From positions 1 to 56,467 of the forward strand of contig CAMAUI010000012.1 in assembly GCA_945861385.1 (NCBI GenBank): DNA of 56,467 nt. Reading direction: 5' to 3'. Each line of letters opens with the position of its first letter. Within the stretch, counting starts at the first letter, position 1. Positions 44,952 through 54,576 of this stretch are shown here, piece by piece. A program made the position numbers and the translations under genes. The notes below the pieces were generated by a model. That model saw only the letters and a list, made by a program, of their open reading frames with translations. It made no database searches and was not told the DNA's origin. Source of the DNA: Prosthecobacter debontii. GTDB lineage: Bacteria; Verrucomicrobiota; Verrucomicrobiia; Chthoniobacterales; Chthoniobacteraceae.

Positions 44952-46106
44952 ATGTTTCCTTTGCCGGGCCGCGCGGGTAATCACGGGGCCGTGACACCGC
45001 CTCAAAACGTCGTCGAACTGCTCCAGGCTCTCATCCGCATCCCGAGCGTGAACCCGGAGGGTGACCCTGGCACGCCGCACACCGGCGAACAGCGCATCGC
45101 CGAATGGCTCGCCGGCTGGCTGCGCGCCGAGTTTCCAAATGCTCGCATCGAACTCCGCGACGTGGAGCCGGGCCGTCCGAATGTCGTCGCCCGATTCGCT
45201 GACAGCGACGGGAAAAAGCCGCGCATCCTCCTCGCTCCTCACACCGACACCGTGAGCGTTGGCGGCATGACCATTGATCCCTTCGGCGCCGAAGTGCGCG
45301 AAGGACGAGTGTGGGGCCGCGGTGCGACGGATACAAAAGGCACCATGGCCGCCATGCTCTGGGCCTTGCGCGAAATCCGCGAACGCATCCCGTCACTTGG
45401 GCGCGAGCTGTGGTTTGCAGGCCTGTGCAGCGAGGAAGCCGGCCAGCACGGCGCCCTCGCTCTCGCAAAGGAGGAACGCTTCGATTTCGTCATCGCTGGC
45501 GAGCCCACCGGCCTCGATGCCGTCATCGCCCACAAAGGCCCGCTCTGGCTCACCCTCACCACCCGCGGCCACGCCGTCCACGCCGCCGCACCCGGGCTGG
45601 GCGACAACGCGATCTACAAAATGGCAGACGCCCTCCGCTGCATCCGCGACGAACTCGCCCCCGCGCTCGCCGCCCTCAGCCATCCGCTTCTCGGCGCCAC
45701 CACGATCAGCGCCGGCACCGTCAACGGCGGCATCAAAACTAACATCGTCCCCGACACCTGCCGCGCCGAAGTGGACATCCGCACCGTCCCCGGCGAAGAC
45801 CCGCTCGATCGCGTCACCGCCGCCCTGCGCCGCGCATCACCCGGCATCGAGATCACCCACATCTGCGCTCCCCCGATGCTCACGAACGAGTCCCACCCCG
45901 TCATCGCATCGCTGAAAAACCACGGCTCCCGCTGCGTCGGCGCCCCGTGGTTCAGCGACGCCGCCGTCTTTGCGCGGAACGGCGTCCCCGCCATCGCCCT
46001 CGGCCCTGGCAGCATCGCCCAAGCGCACACCCGGGACGAATGGATCGCCATCGCGGACCTCGAGAAAGGCGCGCAATTTTTCACCCGCTTCCTCTCAGGC
46101 CTATGA
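44952..46106 (+). CDS. M20-family deacylase/desuccinylase-type metallopeptidase
   Basis: The 384-residue protein matches ArgE/DapE-type M20 enzymes: HTDT (H97 and D99), RGATDTKG (D127), SEEAG (E161 catalytic and E162) and GEPT. The later metal His is in AQAHTRDEWI. The insert between the metal-site halves is the usual dimerisation domain (ISAGTVNGGIKTNIVPDTC). It may hydrolyse an N-acyl amino acid or peptide; the exact substrate is unknown. ATG 44952 is used, but GTG 44991 is nearer to the first family residues. Confidence 0.9.
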   Translation: MFPLPGRAGNHGAVTPPQNVVELLQALIRIPSVNPEGDPGTPHTGEQRIAEWLAGWLRAEFPNARIELRDVEPGRPNVVARFADSDGKKPRILLAPHTDTVSVGGMTIDPFGAEVREGRVWGRGATDTKGTMAAMLWALREIRERIPSLGRELWFAGLCSEEAGQHGALALAKEERFDFVIAGEPTGLDAVIAHKGPLWLTLTTRGHAVHAAAPGLGDNAIYKMADALRCIRDELAPALAALSHPLLGATTISAGTVNGGIKTNIVPDTCRAEVDIRTVPGEDPLDRVTAALRRASPGIEITHICAPPMLTNESHPVIASLKNHGSRCVGAPWFSDAAVFARNGVPAIALGPGSIAQAHTRDEWIAIADLEKGAQFFTRFLSGL

Positions 46107-46328
46107 TCTTGGAGCCTGTACGGACTTCTGGCCGGGCGTGCGTGTGTGGAGCACCGAAGGTGCGGCGACAAGCCAGCCCTGGGCAACGTCCAGAGTGGCA
46201 CCGTGCAAAAAAACCAGCTCTACCATGCGCTGCGAACCCGGCCATCGCGTCACTGTTGCAATCGAAGCGTCTCGCGGGCCGGGTCGCTGAGCTTGGGTCG
46301 TTGGCGTCTTCGCACCCGTCTCCTGACA
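46107..46328. other. Gene-free stretch between M20 gene and unknown gene
   Basis: About 220 bp with no supported gene. It holds the hairpin repeat at 46146-46190 and a CTGGCCGGGCGTGCGTGTG segment. An in-frame start far upstream (46146) for the next gene would run through the repeat and is not used. Confidence 0.4.
46146..46190 (+). repeat. Hairpin repeat fragment (copy without 31-bp head)
   Basis: GTGTGGAGCACC is followed by a 5-bp stem with a GAA loop (GCACCGAAGGTGC, 46151-46163), then AAGCCAGCCCTGGGCAACG. Copy B at 54810-54880 has the same order GTGGAGCACC, three-base-loop stem, AAGCCAGCCCCGGCAA, but its stems are different. The frame of this stretch reads into the next gene but there is no sign that it is coding. 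Confidence 0.5.
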
Positions 46329-46982
46329 ATGCTCGCCGAGGACCCGAAAGCACTGATTCCGCACGCCTTTCGGCACCTCGTAGCGCCGCTGCCTGACGGC
46401 GCTATCACGCTCGAACGATTCCGGTTCCTTCTCGGCTGGCCCAACTGGAGCATCATGTGCGACTCGATTTCAGCATCGCGCCGCTACGATGTTGGCTTCG
46501 ACATCGCTTCACTGTTGTTCCGCGCCACTTGGCAATTCGAGAACCAGCTTTCGGCGCACGAGTTTGACCGAGCACTCCATCTCACTTCCGTTCAGATTCT
46601 CGACATGCTCGACCGTGGCGACAGGTGGAGCGACTACATTTCATGGTTCTGCTTCTTGCGCGACTACTCCACCTTGCACGTCCGCGAGCACCGGGCGTTT
46701 CTTCGCACCGACTACGCCGACCAGTATTTGGTTCGCTGGGCCGGCGAGCATGCCACGCTCCGCTACATGTATCACTACCACCCGCGCTTTCTGGTCGTGA
46801 GCCGCAAGCTTGCGCGACAGCAGGCGGGGCGTTCAACCGCTCATTTTGAGCACGCGCCCGCCGAAGCCCTGCGCCCTGAGGAGGTCAGAGACCGTCTTGA
46901 GCGCGTCTTCGGTTTTTGGCGCTTCAAACAAGAGGCAGAGGCATATTGGGACAGCTACTATGGGCGCACAACCAACGCCTAA
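46329..46982 (+). CDS. Hypothetical protein of unknown family
   Basis: This 217-residue frame starts at ATG 46329. It is rich in aromatic and charged residues and predicted mostly helical (LDRGDRWSDYISWFCFLRDY, ATLRYMYHYHPRFLVVSRKL), with no signal peptide or membrane helix. I do not recognise its family. A coding-like residue mix and lack of stops support it, but it has no operon partner and stands beside a repeat; it may be part of an accessory insertion. Codon use seems a little less GC-biased than the neighbours. Confidence 0.55.
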   Translation: MLAEDPKALIPHAFRHLVAPLPDGAITLERFRFLLGWPNWSIMCDSISASRRYDVGFDIASLLFRATWQFENQLSAHEFDRALHLTSVQILDMLDRGDRWSDYISWFCFLRDYSTLHVREHRAFLRTDYADQYLVRWAGEHATLRYMYHYHPRFLVVSRKLARQQAGRSTAHFEHAPAEALRPEEVRDRLERVFGFWRFKQEAEAYWDSYYGRTTNA

Positions 46983-47154
46983 ACACACTGGTGATGCTCC
47001 GCATCAGGAAAAATGCCGCGCATGAAATCTGCGCGAACACCGCAGTGATCATCCCGGCGAAGGCCACAAGGCTGGCCCATCGTTCTTCGAATGCCGCGAA
47101 CTGCTGGACTTCGGGATGAAACAAATCCCGCCCGCGCCTGCGGGAGTCTGTCAT
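46924..47154 (-). CDS. Possible small membrane protein (76 residues)
   Basis: The frame MTDSRRRGRDLFHPEVQQ has a basic start, a hydrophilic stretch and one hydrophobic helix (SLVAFAGMITAVFAQISC), then a basic segment. This pattern is of a small single-pass membrane protein. It overlaps the end of the hypothetical gene on the other strand by 59 bp. No homology is claimed. Confidence 0.35.
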   Translation of the reverse strand: MTDSRRRGRDLFHPEVQQFAAFEERWASLVAFAGMITAVFAQISCAAFFLMRSITSVFRRWLCAHSSCPNMPLPLV

Positions 47155-47352
47155 CCAGCTATGATTGGGCGATCCAACGCTATATTTTCGCACGCTGGGT
47201 ATTTTGAACGATTCCAGATGAAAGCCCCAGCCGGGGAGCTTTCGCAGAAGAGGAAATTGTGCGTCCGACGATGGATGCAGGCTGATGGGCAGGCGGAGGC
47301 GCTGCACGGAAAAGCGCTCGCCCTCACTTGCCGCTGCTGCGAGCATCCGCGC

Positions 47353-48033
47353 ATGAAGATGCCGCTCATCGGAATCCTCGCCACACTCACGCTTGCACTG
47401 GCCGTGCGTGCCGCGGAGTTTGCGCCGCTTTTTCCAAATGACGGAACACCGGCGGGCTTCGTGGTCCGGCATTGGAGTGATGTTTCGCTGCCGTCGCGGG
47501 ATGCGGCGTCGTGGGTGGTGAAGGACGGGGTGCTCACGAGCGAGGGTGCGCGCGGGTGCTGGCTGTTGAGCGAGAAGGAATACGGGGACTTCGAGCTGGA
47601 GTACGAGTTCAAGCTCGGGCCGATGGGGAACTCGGGGCTCGCGCTGCGTGCGCCGATCAAGGGTGACCCGGCGTTTGACGGGATGGAGATGCAGATGGCC
47701 GACCGCCGTTACACCGCGCAGATGAAGGACAGCGAGCTGACGGCGGGCATTTACCGCGCGGTCGCGCCGACGAAGCAGCTCTACAAGCCGGAGGAGTGGA
47801 ACAAGGTGCGCGTGAAGATCGAGGGCTCGAAGCTGCGCGTGGAGATCAATGGCGAGGTGGTGCAGGACATTGATTTGTCGAAGTTCGACAAGGCCGTGCT
47901 GCGTCACGACAACACGGAGGCGCCCGCGCTGAAGGACCGGCCCGCGAAGGGGCGCATCGGTTTTCAGGAGCTGAGCCGCGGCGGCAGCCATGTCCTCATC
48001 CGCGGGGCGAGGATTCGGGAACTGGCGAAATAG
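47353..48033 (+). CDS. DUF1080 (3-keto-disaccharide hydrolase) secreted protein
   Basis: The 226-residue protein has a signal peptide (MKMPLIGILATLTLALAVRA). One DUF1080 domain of the concanavalin-like fold follows, with VKDGVLTSEG, YGDFELEYEFKL, GNSGLALRAP and EWNKVRVKIEGSKLRVEING. This domain is abundant in PVC genomes and is linked to 3-keto-sugar hydrolysis. It converges with a Gfo/Idh/MocA oxidoreductase gene, a class often found near DUF1080 genes and able to make keto-sugars. No substrate is assigned. Confidence 0.9.
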   Translation: MKMPLIGILATLTLALAVRAAEFAPLFPNDGTPAGFVVRHWSDVSLPSRDAASWVVKDGVLTSEGARGCWLLSEKEYGDFELEYEFKLGPMGNSGLALRAPIKGDPAFDGMEMQMADRRYTAQMKDSELTAGIYRAVAPTKQLYKPEEWNKVRVKIEGSKLRVEINGEVVQDIDLSKFDKAVLRHDNTEAPALKDRPAKGRIGFQELSRGGSHVLIRGARIRELAK

Positions 48034-48045
48034 GCTCGTGCCGCG

Positions 48046-49389
48046 TCAGACCTTCCACTCGCCGCGGTAGTCGCGGGTCAGCCACTCGGGCTTCCCGGTG
48101 CCGCCGGTGAAATCGAGCTTCGCGGGATCCCACTGGATCTTCGCGCCGTGTCGGTAGGCGAGGTTCACGAGGTGGCACGTCGTCACGGTGCGTGCGCCGA
48201 CTTCCACGTCGGCGATCGGGCGTTTCCGCGAGCGGATGCAGTCCACGAAGTCCTGTTTGTGGCCGGGGCTGACATTGAGTTTCACCTTCGCGCTGCCGAG
48301 GAATTCCTTTTCGACGAGGTCGAGCTGCTCGCGAAGCGAGGGCTTGCTGTCGTTCTTGCTGTAGTCGGCAACCTGCCGGTCGCCGAGCTTCATCACGAAG
48401 CGGCCGCGGTTGACGAAAACCATGCCGTCCTTGCCGTGGAATGTGATTCCGTTGCCGGAGATGTGAGACACCTCGATGCCGTCGGTGTATTTCAGTTTCA
48501 CGCCATCCTGCGGTTTCGGTTTGTCCACCGGGTGAATCTCCAGCGGTCCGCGTTCGTCCTCGCCGAGGCCCCACTGCGCGATGTCGAAATGGTGCGCGCC
48601 CCAGTCGGTGATCATCCCGCCGCCGTATTCCCAATAAAGGCGCCAGTTTGGGAAATGGCCATGCACCCCGCGTGGGGAGAGGATGCTGTTGTAGCCGCGC
48701 ATCGGCGCGGGGCCGAGCCAGCGATCCCAGTCGAGGCCGGGCTCCATTTTTTCCTCCGGCAGATCGCACGCGGTTCCCGGCCCGCCGATGGCGACTGCGA
48801 CGTGGCTGACTTTCCCGATGACCCCGTTGCGGATCAGCTCGCAGGCCACGCGAAACTCCCGGTCGCTGCGCTGCTGGCTGCCGGTCTGGAAGACGCGGCT
48901 ATTGTCCCGCACCGCCTTCACCAGCGCCCACGCCTCGTGGATCGTGTTGGTCAGCGGCTTCTCGCCGTAAATGTCCTTGCCCGCCTTTGCCGCCGCGATG
49001 CCCGCGATCGCGTGCCAGTGGTCCGGCGTGGCGATGCACACGGCGTCCACGTCCTTGCGCGCGAGAAGCTCGCGGAAGTCATTGTAGGCGCCGCAGCCCT
49101 TGTAGTCCGCCCCGGCTTTCTTCGTGTAAAATTCCTCGGTCTTTTTCTTCGCATCCTCGCGCCGCGTGGTGTCCACGTCGCACACGGCGACGACCTGCGT
49201 GTCCGCGCGCCCGAGCCATCCGCCGAGATGGCCGCCGTTCATTTTGCCCATGCCGATGATGCCGATGCCGATGCGGTCGTTTGGTTTCACCTCGGCGGCC
49301 CAGATGCCCGATGGCAGGAACATCGGTGCGACGCCGGCGGCGAGCGTGGTTTTGAGGAATGAGCGACGGGAGTGTTGGTGTGAGTTCAT
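48046..49389 (-). CDS. Tat-exported Gfo/Idh/MocA oxidoreductase
   Basis: The 447-residue protein starts with a Tat signal (RRSFLKTTLAAGVAPMFL). The NAD(P)-binding Rossmann fold follows (IGIGIIGMGKMNGGHL, then DAVCIATPDHWHAIAGIAA and EKPLT, with the catalytic Lys). The C-terminal domain begins near SHVAVAIGG and includes GGMITDWGAHHFDIAQWGL. The export of an NAD-type enzyme is typical of PVC and Bacteroidota members that act on surface glycans. It lies convergent to the DUF1080 gene with a 12-bp gap. The sugar substrate is unknown. Confidence 0.92.
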   Translation of the reverse strand: MNSHQHSRRSFLKTTLAAGVAPMFLPSGIWAAEVKPNDRIGIGIIGMGKMNGGHLGGWLGRADTQVVAVCDVDTTRREDAKKKTEEFYTKKAGADYKGCGAYNDFRELLARKDVDAVCIATPDHWHAIAGIAAAKAGKDIYGEKPLTNTIHEAWALVKAVRDNSRVFQTGSQQRSDREFRVACELIRNGVIGKVSHVAVAIGGPGTACDLPEEKMEPGLDWDRWLGPAPMRGYNSILSPRGVHGHFPNWRLYWEYGGGMITDWGAHHFDIAQWGLGEDERGPLEIHPVDKPKPQDGVKLKYTDGIEVSHISGNGITFHGKDGMVFVNRGRFVMKLGDRQVADYSKNDSKPSLREQLDLVEKEFLGSAKVKLNVSPGHKQDFVDCIRSRKRPIADVEVGARTVTTCHLVNLAYRHGAKIQWDPAKLDFTGGTGKPEWLTRDYRGEWKV

Positions 49390-49640
49390 GGTGGTTGGTT
49401 TGTGCGGGGACAATCCGCAGCCGCGAGAGTCAGTGGAAGCAAAAATTCAGCGCCCAGTGAGCACGCGGGGCTCGGATGGATCAGCGGTTGTGCGGGGCGT
49501 GACTTCCCGCTCGCCTCGCGCGGGTTCCTTTCACCAATGTGTGCGCTCTCGTGAACGCCGCGTCTTTTCCAATCCGAATGTTCCGCTCGCCCGGCCCCGA
49601 GGCCGGACAGACATTGCCCCTTCCAAAATAACACCCAACG

Positions 49641-51743
49641 ATGCTCCGCCGAATCACACTTCTCCTGCTCGCGTTCGTCCCGTGCGCCCCGGCGGAGACA
49701 CGCCAGAAGTGGGAAAACACGCGCCTGACCGGCTCGCCGGATGGGCCGTCGAAATATCGCGCAGTGCGCGCGTGGCCGGGATTGAAGGCCGGGCAGATGA
49801 TCGCGGCGGAGCCGGAGCCGGGCGGAAAGCGGCTGTTTTTCCTCGAGCAGAAACAGGGCATCCCGCACCCGCCGATGATCCTGCGCGCCTTCCGCGAGCC
49901 GGCGGACGTGGAGACGCTGCTCGAATTTCCCTTCCTCGCGTACACGATCGCATTTCATCCGCGTTATTCGGAAAACGGCTTCGTCTTTTTCGGCGTCAAC
50001 GAGCCGGACGAGAGCGGACGCCGGCATTCCACGGTGCTGCGCTACACCGTGGTCGAGGGCCGGCTCGACGTCGCGTCGCGCAAGGTAATCATCAAGTGGC
50101 CGAGCGATGGCCACAACGGCGCGGCGATCGCGTTCGCCGGCGACGGCATCCTCTTCGTGACGAGCGGCGACGGAACCTCGGACAGCGACACGGATCTCGC
50201 GGGGCAGGACACACGCTCGCTCCTTGCGAAAGTCCTGCGGATCAATGTGGACAAGCCTTCCGACACCGCCGCGGCGTACTCGGTCCCGCCGGACAACCCA
50301 TTCATCGGCAACCCGAAGTTTGCGCCGGAGACATGGGCGTATGGGCTGAGGAACCCGTGGCGGTTGACCTTCGACAAAAAGAGCAGCCAGCTCTGGGTCG
50401 GTGAAAACGGGCAGGATCATTGGGAATACGCGCGTCTCGTCCAGCGCGGCGCAAACTTCGGCTGGAGCCGCTACGAGGGCAGCCACCCCTTTATCCTCGA
50501 GCGCGCCGCCGGGCCGGACCCGGTGACTTTCCCCACCATCGAGCACTCCCACGAGGAATTCCGCTCGCTCTCCGGCGGCGTTGTCTATCGCGGCAAAAAA
50601 TTCCCTGAGCTTGCCGGCGCCTACATCTACGGGGACTTCCGCACGGGCCGCATCTGGGCGGCCAAACACGACGGCAGCAAACTCGAATGGCACAAGGAAC
50701 TCGCCGACACCCCGCTCGCCATCACGAGCATCGGCGCCGATGCGGACGGCGAACTTCTCTTCACCGACTACGGCACCTCCACGGGAGGCGTCGCAGGCGG
50801 CGGTGCATTCTACCGGCTCGAGCCCGCGCCCGCCGTGAACGCCCCGCCGTTTCCCACGAAGCTGAGCGACACCGGCCTCTTCGCCGACACCGCCAAGCAA
50901 GTCCCCGCGCCCGGCGTGCTTCCGTATTCGATCGCCTTTCCCGCGTGGCACGACGGCGCGAAATCAGACCGCTGGCTCGCCCTCCCCGGCGACGGGAAAA
51001 TCGAAATCACCACCCGGAAAAGCTGGATACCGCCCGACGGCACCGCGCTCGCACAGACGCTCATACTCGATGGGCGCCGGATCGAAACGCGCATCCTCGT
51101 CAAGCAGCAGGACGACTGGGCAGCCTACACGTACACATGGAACCCGGCGCAAACCGACGCCGAACTCGCCGCGAAGGGCGGCACCGACATCACCATCGCA
51201 CGCCCGGACTTCCGGCAACCGTGGCGCGTGCCGAGCCGCGCCGAGTGCCACATGTGCCACTCGCGCGAGGCCGGCTTCGCCATCGCGCTCACCGAGCCGC
51301 AGCTCAATGTCCCCGGCCAGTTCGCGCGCCTCGAAGGCATGGGTATTTTGAAAAGGCCCGTCCCCACCGATCCGCTCAAGGAGCCCCCGAAGCCATTTGA
51401 TCAGATGTTCAAATTCCAATCCGACACCCCCGAGAACCGCGCGCGGGCGTACCTCGCCGCAAACTGCGCCCACTGCCACACCAATTGCGGCGGCGGCAAC
51501 AGCGCCATGGAGTTTGACTGGATGACACCCACCAAGGACACGAGGATCATTGATGTCATCCCGCAGCACGCCACCTTCGGCATCGCAAACGCCCGCATCA
51601 TCGCCCCCGGCGACCTCGCCCGCAGCATCCTCCCGCTCCGCGCAAGCCATCGCGGCGCCGGCCACATGCCCCCGCTCGGCACGCTCATCCCCGATCCCGA
51701 GGCCGCCCGCATCCTCGCGGAATGGGTGCTGTCGCTGAAATAG
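49641..51743 (+). CDS. PQQ-type sugar dehydrogenase fused to cytochrome c
   Basis: The 700-residue secreted protein begins with a signal peptide (MLRRITLLLLAFVPCAPA). A six-bladed sugar dehydrogenase-like domain spans about 30-390 (NGAAIAFAGDGILFVTSGDG, YGLRNPWRLTF, ENGQDHWEYARLVQRGANFG). The second part (about 430-700) resembles haem-binding PSD1/DUF1587-type segments with CHMCHS (two Cys and a His) and CAHCH. It is probably a periplasmic dehydrogenase that passes electrons to its own haem. The substrate sugar is not determined. Its 3' end is duplicated 2.9 kb downstream (54577-54658). Confidence 0.87.
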   Translation: MLRRITLLLLAFVPCAPAETRQKWENTRLTGSPDGPSKYRAVRAWPGLKAGQMIAAEPEPGGKRLFFLEQKQGIPHPPMILRAFREPADVETLLEFPFLAYTIAFHPRYSENGFVFFGVNEPDESGRRHSTVLRYTVVEGRLDVASRKVIIKWPSDGHNGAAIAFAGDGILFVTSGDGTSDSDTDLAGQDTRSLLAKVLRINVDKPSDTAAAYSVPPDNPFIGNPKFAPETWAYGLRNPWRLTFDKKSSQLWVGENGQDHWEYARLVQRGANFGWSRYEGSHPFILERAAGPDPVTFPTIEHSHEEFRSLSGGVVYRGKKFPELAGAYIYGDFRTGRIWAAKHDGSKLEWHKELADTPLAITSIGADADGELLFTDYGTSTGGVAGGGAFYRLEPAPAVNAPPFPTKLSDTGLFADTAKQVPAPGVLPYSIAFPAWHDGAKSDRWLALPGDGKIEITTRKSWIPPDGTALAQTLILDGRRIETRILVKQQDDWAAYTYTWNPAQTDAELAAKGGTDITIARPDFRQPWRVPSRAECHMCHSREAGFAIALTEPQLNVPGQFARLEGMGILKRPVPTDPLKEPPKPFDQMFKFQSDTPENRARAYLAANCAHCHTNCGGGNSAMEFDWMTPTKDTRIIDVIPQHATFGIANARIIAPGDLARSILPLRASHRGAGHMPPLGTLIPDPEAARILAEWVLSLK

Positions 51744-51747
51744 GATT
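51628..51747 (+). repeat. 3' end of the PQQ/cytochrome gene, copy 1 of a direct repeat
   Basis: Two blocks of this gene end, 51628-51651 and 51690-51747, recur at 54577-54600 and 54601-54658. The second block differs at two positions in 58. The 38 bp between the blocks (51652-51689) are missing from the second copy; CATC at both junctions suggests deletion by short homology. Confidence 0.85.
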
Positions 51748-52025
51748 GCGTCGCGGGACGAGAGATGATTCCAGCGCGTTCCGCCACGGGCGCACCAAGG
51801 AGGACTCGGTGCGCCTGAGTGGGGACGATGCGGAATATCTCGCAGTGGCGGCCAAGCCTTCTGACGGCAGGCGCGGGCGCGGGTTTTCCATCATGGGAAG
51901 GAATCACAGCCGCGTTCGTATCCTCGGAACGAATCTTACGGAAGACTGTGGAATTCCTGATGCGCGTGCGCTTCCCGGGTTCTACACTTCCACCGAGTCT
52001 GAACCAGTCGATCACTTACAGAACC
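51748..52025. other. Gene-free stretch upstream of the ethylene-receptor-like kinase
   Basis: About 280 bp with no supported gene. A perfect 8-bp stem GGCGCACC/GGTGCGCC (51789-51815, loop of 11) lies near its start. An open frame continues upstream of the kinase ATG but does not encode a recognisable segment. The promoter of the kinase must lie here. Confidence 0.4.
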
Positions 52026-53972
52026 ATGATCTCATTCTTCCAGCACCTATTTGACACCAGCGATTTTGTAGCACGTTGGACTTGTGGCAACTGGTCGCAG
52101 GAACACGCCTGGCTGCATATCGTGTCGGATGTCGCCATCTTCGGCGCTTACGCAGCCATCCCGCTGGGGCTTGGCTATTTCATCCGGCGTCGGAGGGACA
52201 TGCCTTTCATCCCGCTCTTCTGGCTCTTCGCCATCTTCATTTTCTCCTGCGGCTTCGGCCATCTCATCGAGGCCAGCCTGTTCTGGCATCCTTGGTATCG
52301 CCTTTCCGGCGCGGTCAAGGTGCTGACGGCGGTCGTTTCGTGGCTGACGGTGATCCAGGTCGTCAGAGTGCTGCCAAACGCCCTGGCCCTGCCCGGTCTG
52401 GCGAAGGTCAATCGCCAACTGGAAGCGGAGAACAGCGAGCGCAAGCGCGTCGAGGCGAAGCTTCGGGCCTCGCTCAAGGATGTCGGTGAATTGAGAGCCG
52501 CGCTCAACGAGCATGCCATCGTGGCGATCACCGATGCGCAGGGGCGGATCACTTTCGTGAACGACAAGTTCTGCGCGATCTCGCAATACTCGCGCTACGA
52601 ACTGCTGGGGCAGGATCACCGCATCATCAACTCGGGCTTCCACCCGAAGGAATTCATTCGCGGCCTGTGGACGACGATCACGCAAGGCCAAGTCTGGCAC
52701 GGGGAAATCAAGAACCGCGCGAAGGACGGCTCCTTCTACTGGGTGGACACGACCATCGTGCCCTTCCTCAACGAGCAGGGCAAACCGCGGCAGTATGTTG
52801 CCATCCGCGCCGAAATTACCGAGCGCAAGCAGGCGGAGGAGGATCTGCGCGCCGAAGTCGCCGAGCGAAAGGAGGCCGAGGCTGCGTTGCGCGTGAGCGA
52901 GGAGCGGTGGCGGTTTGCATTGGAAGTGTCCAAACTGGGCGCATGGGAACTCAATCTCGTGGATCACACCGCATGGCGTTCGTTGCGGCATGATCAGATT
53001 TTTGGCTACCAGGAGTTGCTGCCGGAATGGACGTATGAAGTCTTTCTCCAACATGTATTGGAGGAGGATCGCGCGGAGGTGGATCGGTGTTTCCAGCGCG
53101 CGATGGCGGAGCGCGGGGACTGGAGCTTCGAGTGCCGCATCCGCCGCGCCGACGGGTTGGTCTGCTGGATATGGGCCTACGGCAAGAGCATTGCCGACGC
53201 GGACGGGCACCCCGTTCGCATGTTCGGCCTGATCGCGGATATCAGCAAGCGCAAGGAAACGGAGCAGCAGATTCAGGCATCGCTGGAAGAAAAGGAGGTG
53301 CTGCTGCGCGAAGTTCACCACCGCGTGAAGAACAACCTGCAGATCGTCTCCAGCCTTCTCAGTCTCCAGAGCCGCCACCTCGCCGAGCCGGCTCTGATCG
53401 CTGCCTTCGCCAGCACGCGCGACCGGGTGCATGCCATGGCCTCCGTTCACGAGCATCTCTACGCGAGCGGCGACTTCGCGAAGATTGATCTGGCCGTGCA
53501 ACTCGGAAACCTGCTGCGAATGATCATCCGCGCCGATGCACCCGCAGGCGTGAGAATCCGGCCCGTGCTGAGGCTTGAACCGTTGTCGGTGGATTTGAAC
53601 ACCGCTGTCCCGCTGACCCTCATCGCCAACGAATTGATCACCAACTCGCTCAAATACGCCTTTGCCGGACGCAGCGAGGGCACGCTCACCCTCAGCCTGC
53701 GCACCGACGGCGGGCACCACGAGATGAGCATCGCCGACAACGGCCCCGGTCTCCCGGCAGGCTTGTCCCCCGCCACCACCAAAACGCTCGGCCTGCGTCT
53801 GGTGCGCGACCTTGCGCGGCAGATCCACGCGGAATTGGAAATTGACAGCACCGCTTCCGGTGCGAGCATCTTCCTCCGCTGGCCCGCCCGGTTCCCGGAC
53901 GGCGAACCGCCCACAACTGTCCATCCAATCGAAACCCAAAATTATGAGCAAACCACGGATACTGATCGTTGA
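52026..53972 (+). CDS. Ethylene-receptor-like sensor histidine kinase
   Basis: The 648-residue membrane kinase has an N-terminal domain with three helices (about 33-53, 60-84 and 95-115). This matches the copper/ethylene-binding domain of plant ETR1 and cyanobacterial homologues: D35, Y42, I45, P46, I72, C75 and H79 equal ETR1 D25, Y32, I35, P36, I62, C65 and H69, at a constant offset of 10. A helical linker, two PAS domains (about 160-265 and 290-410) and a HisKA_2 core follow ([19 protein letters not shown]431/H432; [20 protein letters not shown]). ATG 52026 puts the domain at the same distance from the N-terminus as in ETR1. The stop overlaps the start of a response regulator by 29 bp. A copper-bound small-gas or olefin signal is expected. 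Binding has not been shown. Confidence 0.88.
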   Translation: MISFFQHLFDTSDFVARWTCGNWSQEHAWLHIVSDVAIFGAYAAIPLGLGYFIRRRRDMPFIPLFWLFAIFIFSCGFGHLIEASLFWHPWYRLSGAVKVLTAVVSWLTVIQVVRVLPNALALPGLAKVNRQLEAENSERKRVEAKLRASLKDVGELRAALNEHAIVAITDAQGRITFVNDKFCAISQYSRYELLGQDHRIINSGFHPKEFIRGLWTTITQGQVWHGEIKNRAKDGSFYWVDTTIVPFLNEQGKPRQYVAIRAEITERKQAEEDLRAEVAERKEAEAALRVSEERWRFALEVSKLGAWELNLVDHTAWRSLRHDQIFGYQELLPEWTYEVFLQHVLEEDRAEVDRCFQRAMAERGDWSFECRIRRADGLVCWIWAYGKSIADADGHPVRMFGLIADISKRKETEQQIQASLEEKEVLLREVHHRVKNNLQIVSSLLSLQSRHLAEPALIAAFASTRDRVHAMASVHEHLYASGDFAKIDLAVQLGNLLRMIIRADAPAGVRIRPVLRLEPLSVDLNTAVPLTLIANELITNSLKYAFAGRSEGTLTLSLRTDGGHHEMSIADNGPGLPAGLSPATTKTLGLRLVRDLARQIHAELEIDSTASGASIFLRWPARFPDGEPPTTVHPIETQNYEQTTDTDR

Positions 53973-54561
53973 GGATGAGGCCGTCACAGCCGCAGACTTG
54001 CACGATGAACTAACCGCCCGAGGCTACGAAGTCATCGGCACCACCGGCACTGCGGAGGGCGCTCAGCGCATGGCGGATGATGGGAGGCCTGACTTAGTGC
54101 TCATGGACATCAACATCGCGGGTTCGGCCGACGGCATCATCGCTGCCAGTGCCATGCGCGGCCTGGAGATTCCGGTCATTTTTCTCACTGCCCACTACGA
54201 CGAGCGGACGCTCGAACGGGCCAAGCTGGCCACGCCAGTCGGCTACATCACCAAGCCGTTCGAGGCGCACCAGCTTGCCGTCGCCATCGAGATCGGCATC
54301 ACGCGGCACAGATCCGATGTTGAGCGGATCTGGCTGGCGCGGGAGCTTGAGAAAGAGCGCGCCGAGTTGAAAATGCTGCGCGGCCTGCTGCCCATCTGTT
54401 GCTGCTGTAAAAAAATCCGCGCCGCTGCCGATCAATGGCAGAGCATCGAGAGCTACATCGCCGGGCACAGCGACGCCACCTTCACCCACACCTACTGCCC
54501 GGCGTGCGCGAAGGAAGCGATGGAGCATCCGGACTCGATTCCGAAAGGCCAGGGGAACTGA
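53944..54561 (+). CDS. Response regulator with C-terminal CxxC zinc-like motif
   Basis: The 205-residue protein has a receiver domain ([11 protein letters not shown]55 in LVLMDIN; K104 in ITKPF) and a coiled-coil-like linker (about 124-148). A C-terminal module follows with C152, C155, C185 and C188 in [10 protein letters not shown] and [10 protein letters not shown]. This last module is a recurring cysteine-rich tail of some response regulators and PAS proteins; the four Cys can bind one Zn. There is no DNA-binding domain. It overlaps the ethylene-receptor-like kinase gene by 29 bp and is its evident partner; the output is unknown. Confidence 0.88.
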   Translation: MSKPRILIVEDEAVTAADLHDELTARGYEVIGTTGTAEGAQRMADDGRPDLVLMDINIAGSADGIIAASAMRGLEIPVIFLTAHYDERTLERAKLATPVGYITKPFEAHQLAVAIEIGITRHRSDVERIWLARELEKERAELKMLRGLLPICCCCKKIRAAADQWQSIESYIAGHSDATFTHTYCPACAKEAMEHPDSIPKGQGN

Positions 54562-54576
54562 TTCGCGCGCCCCTTT

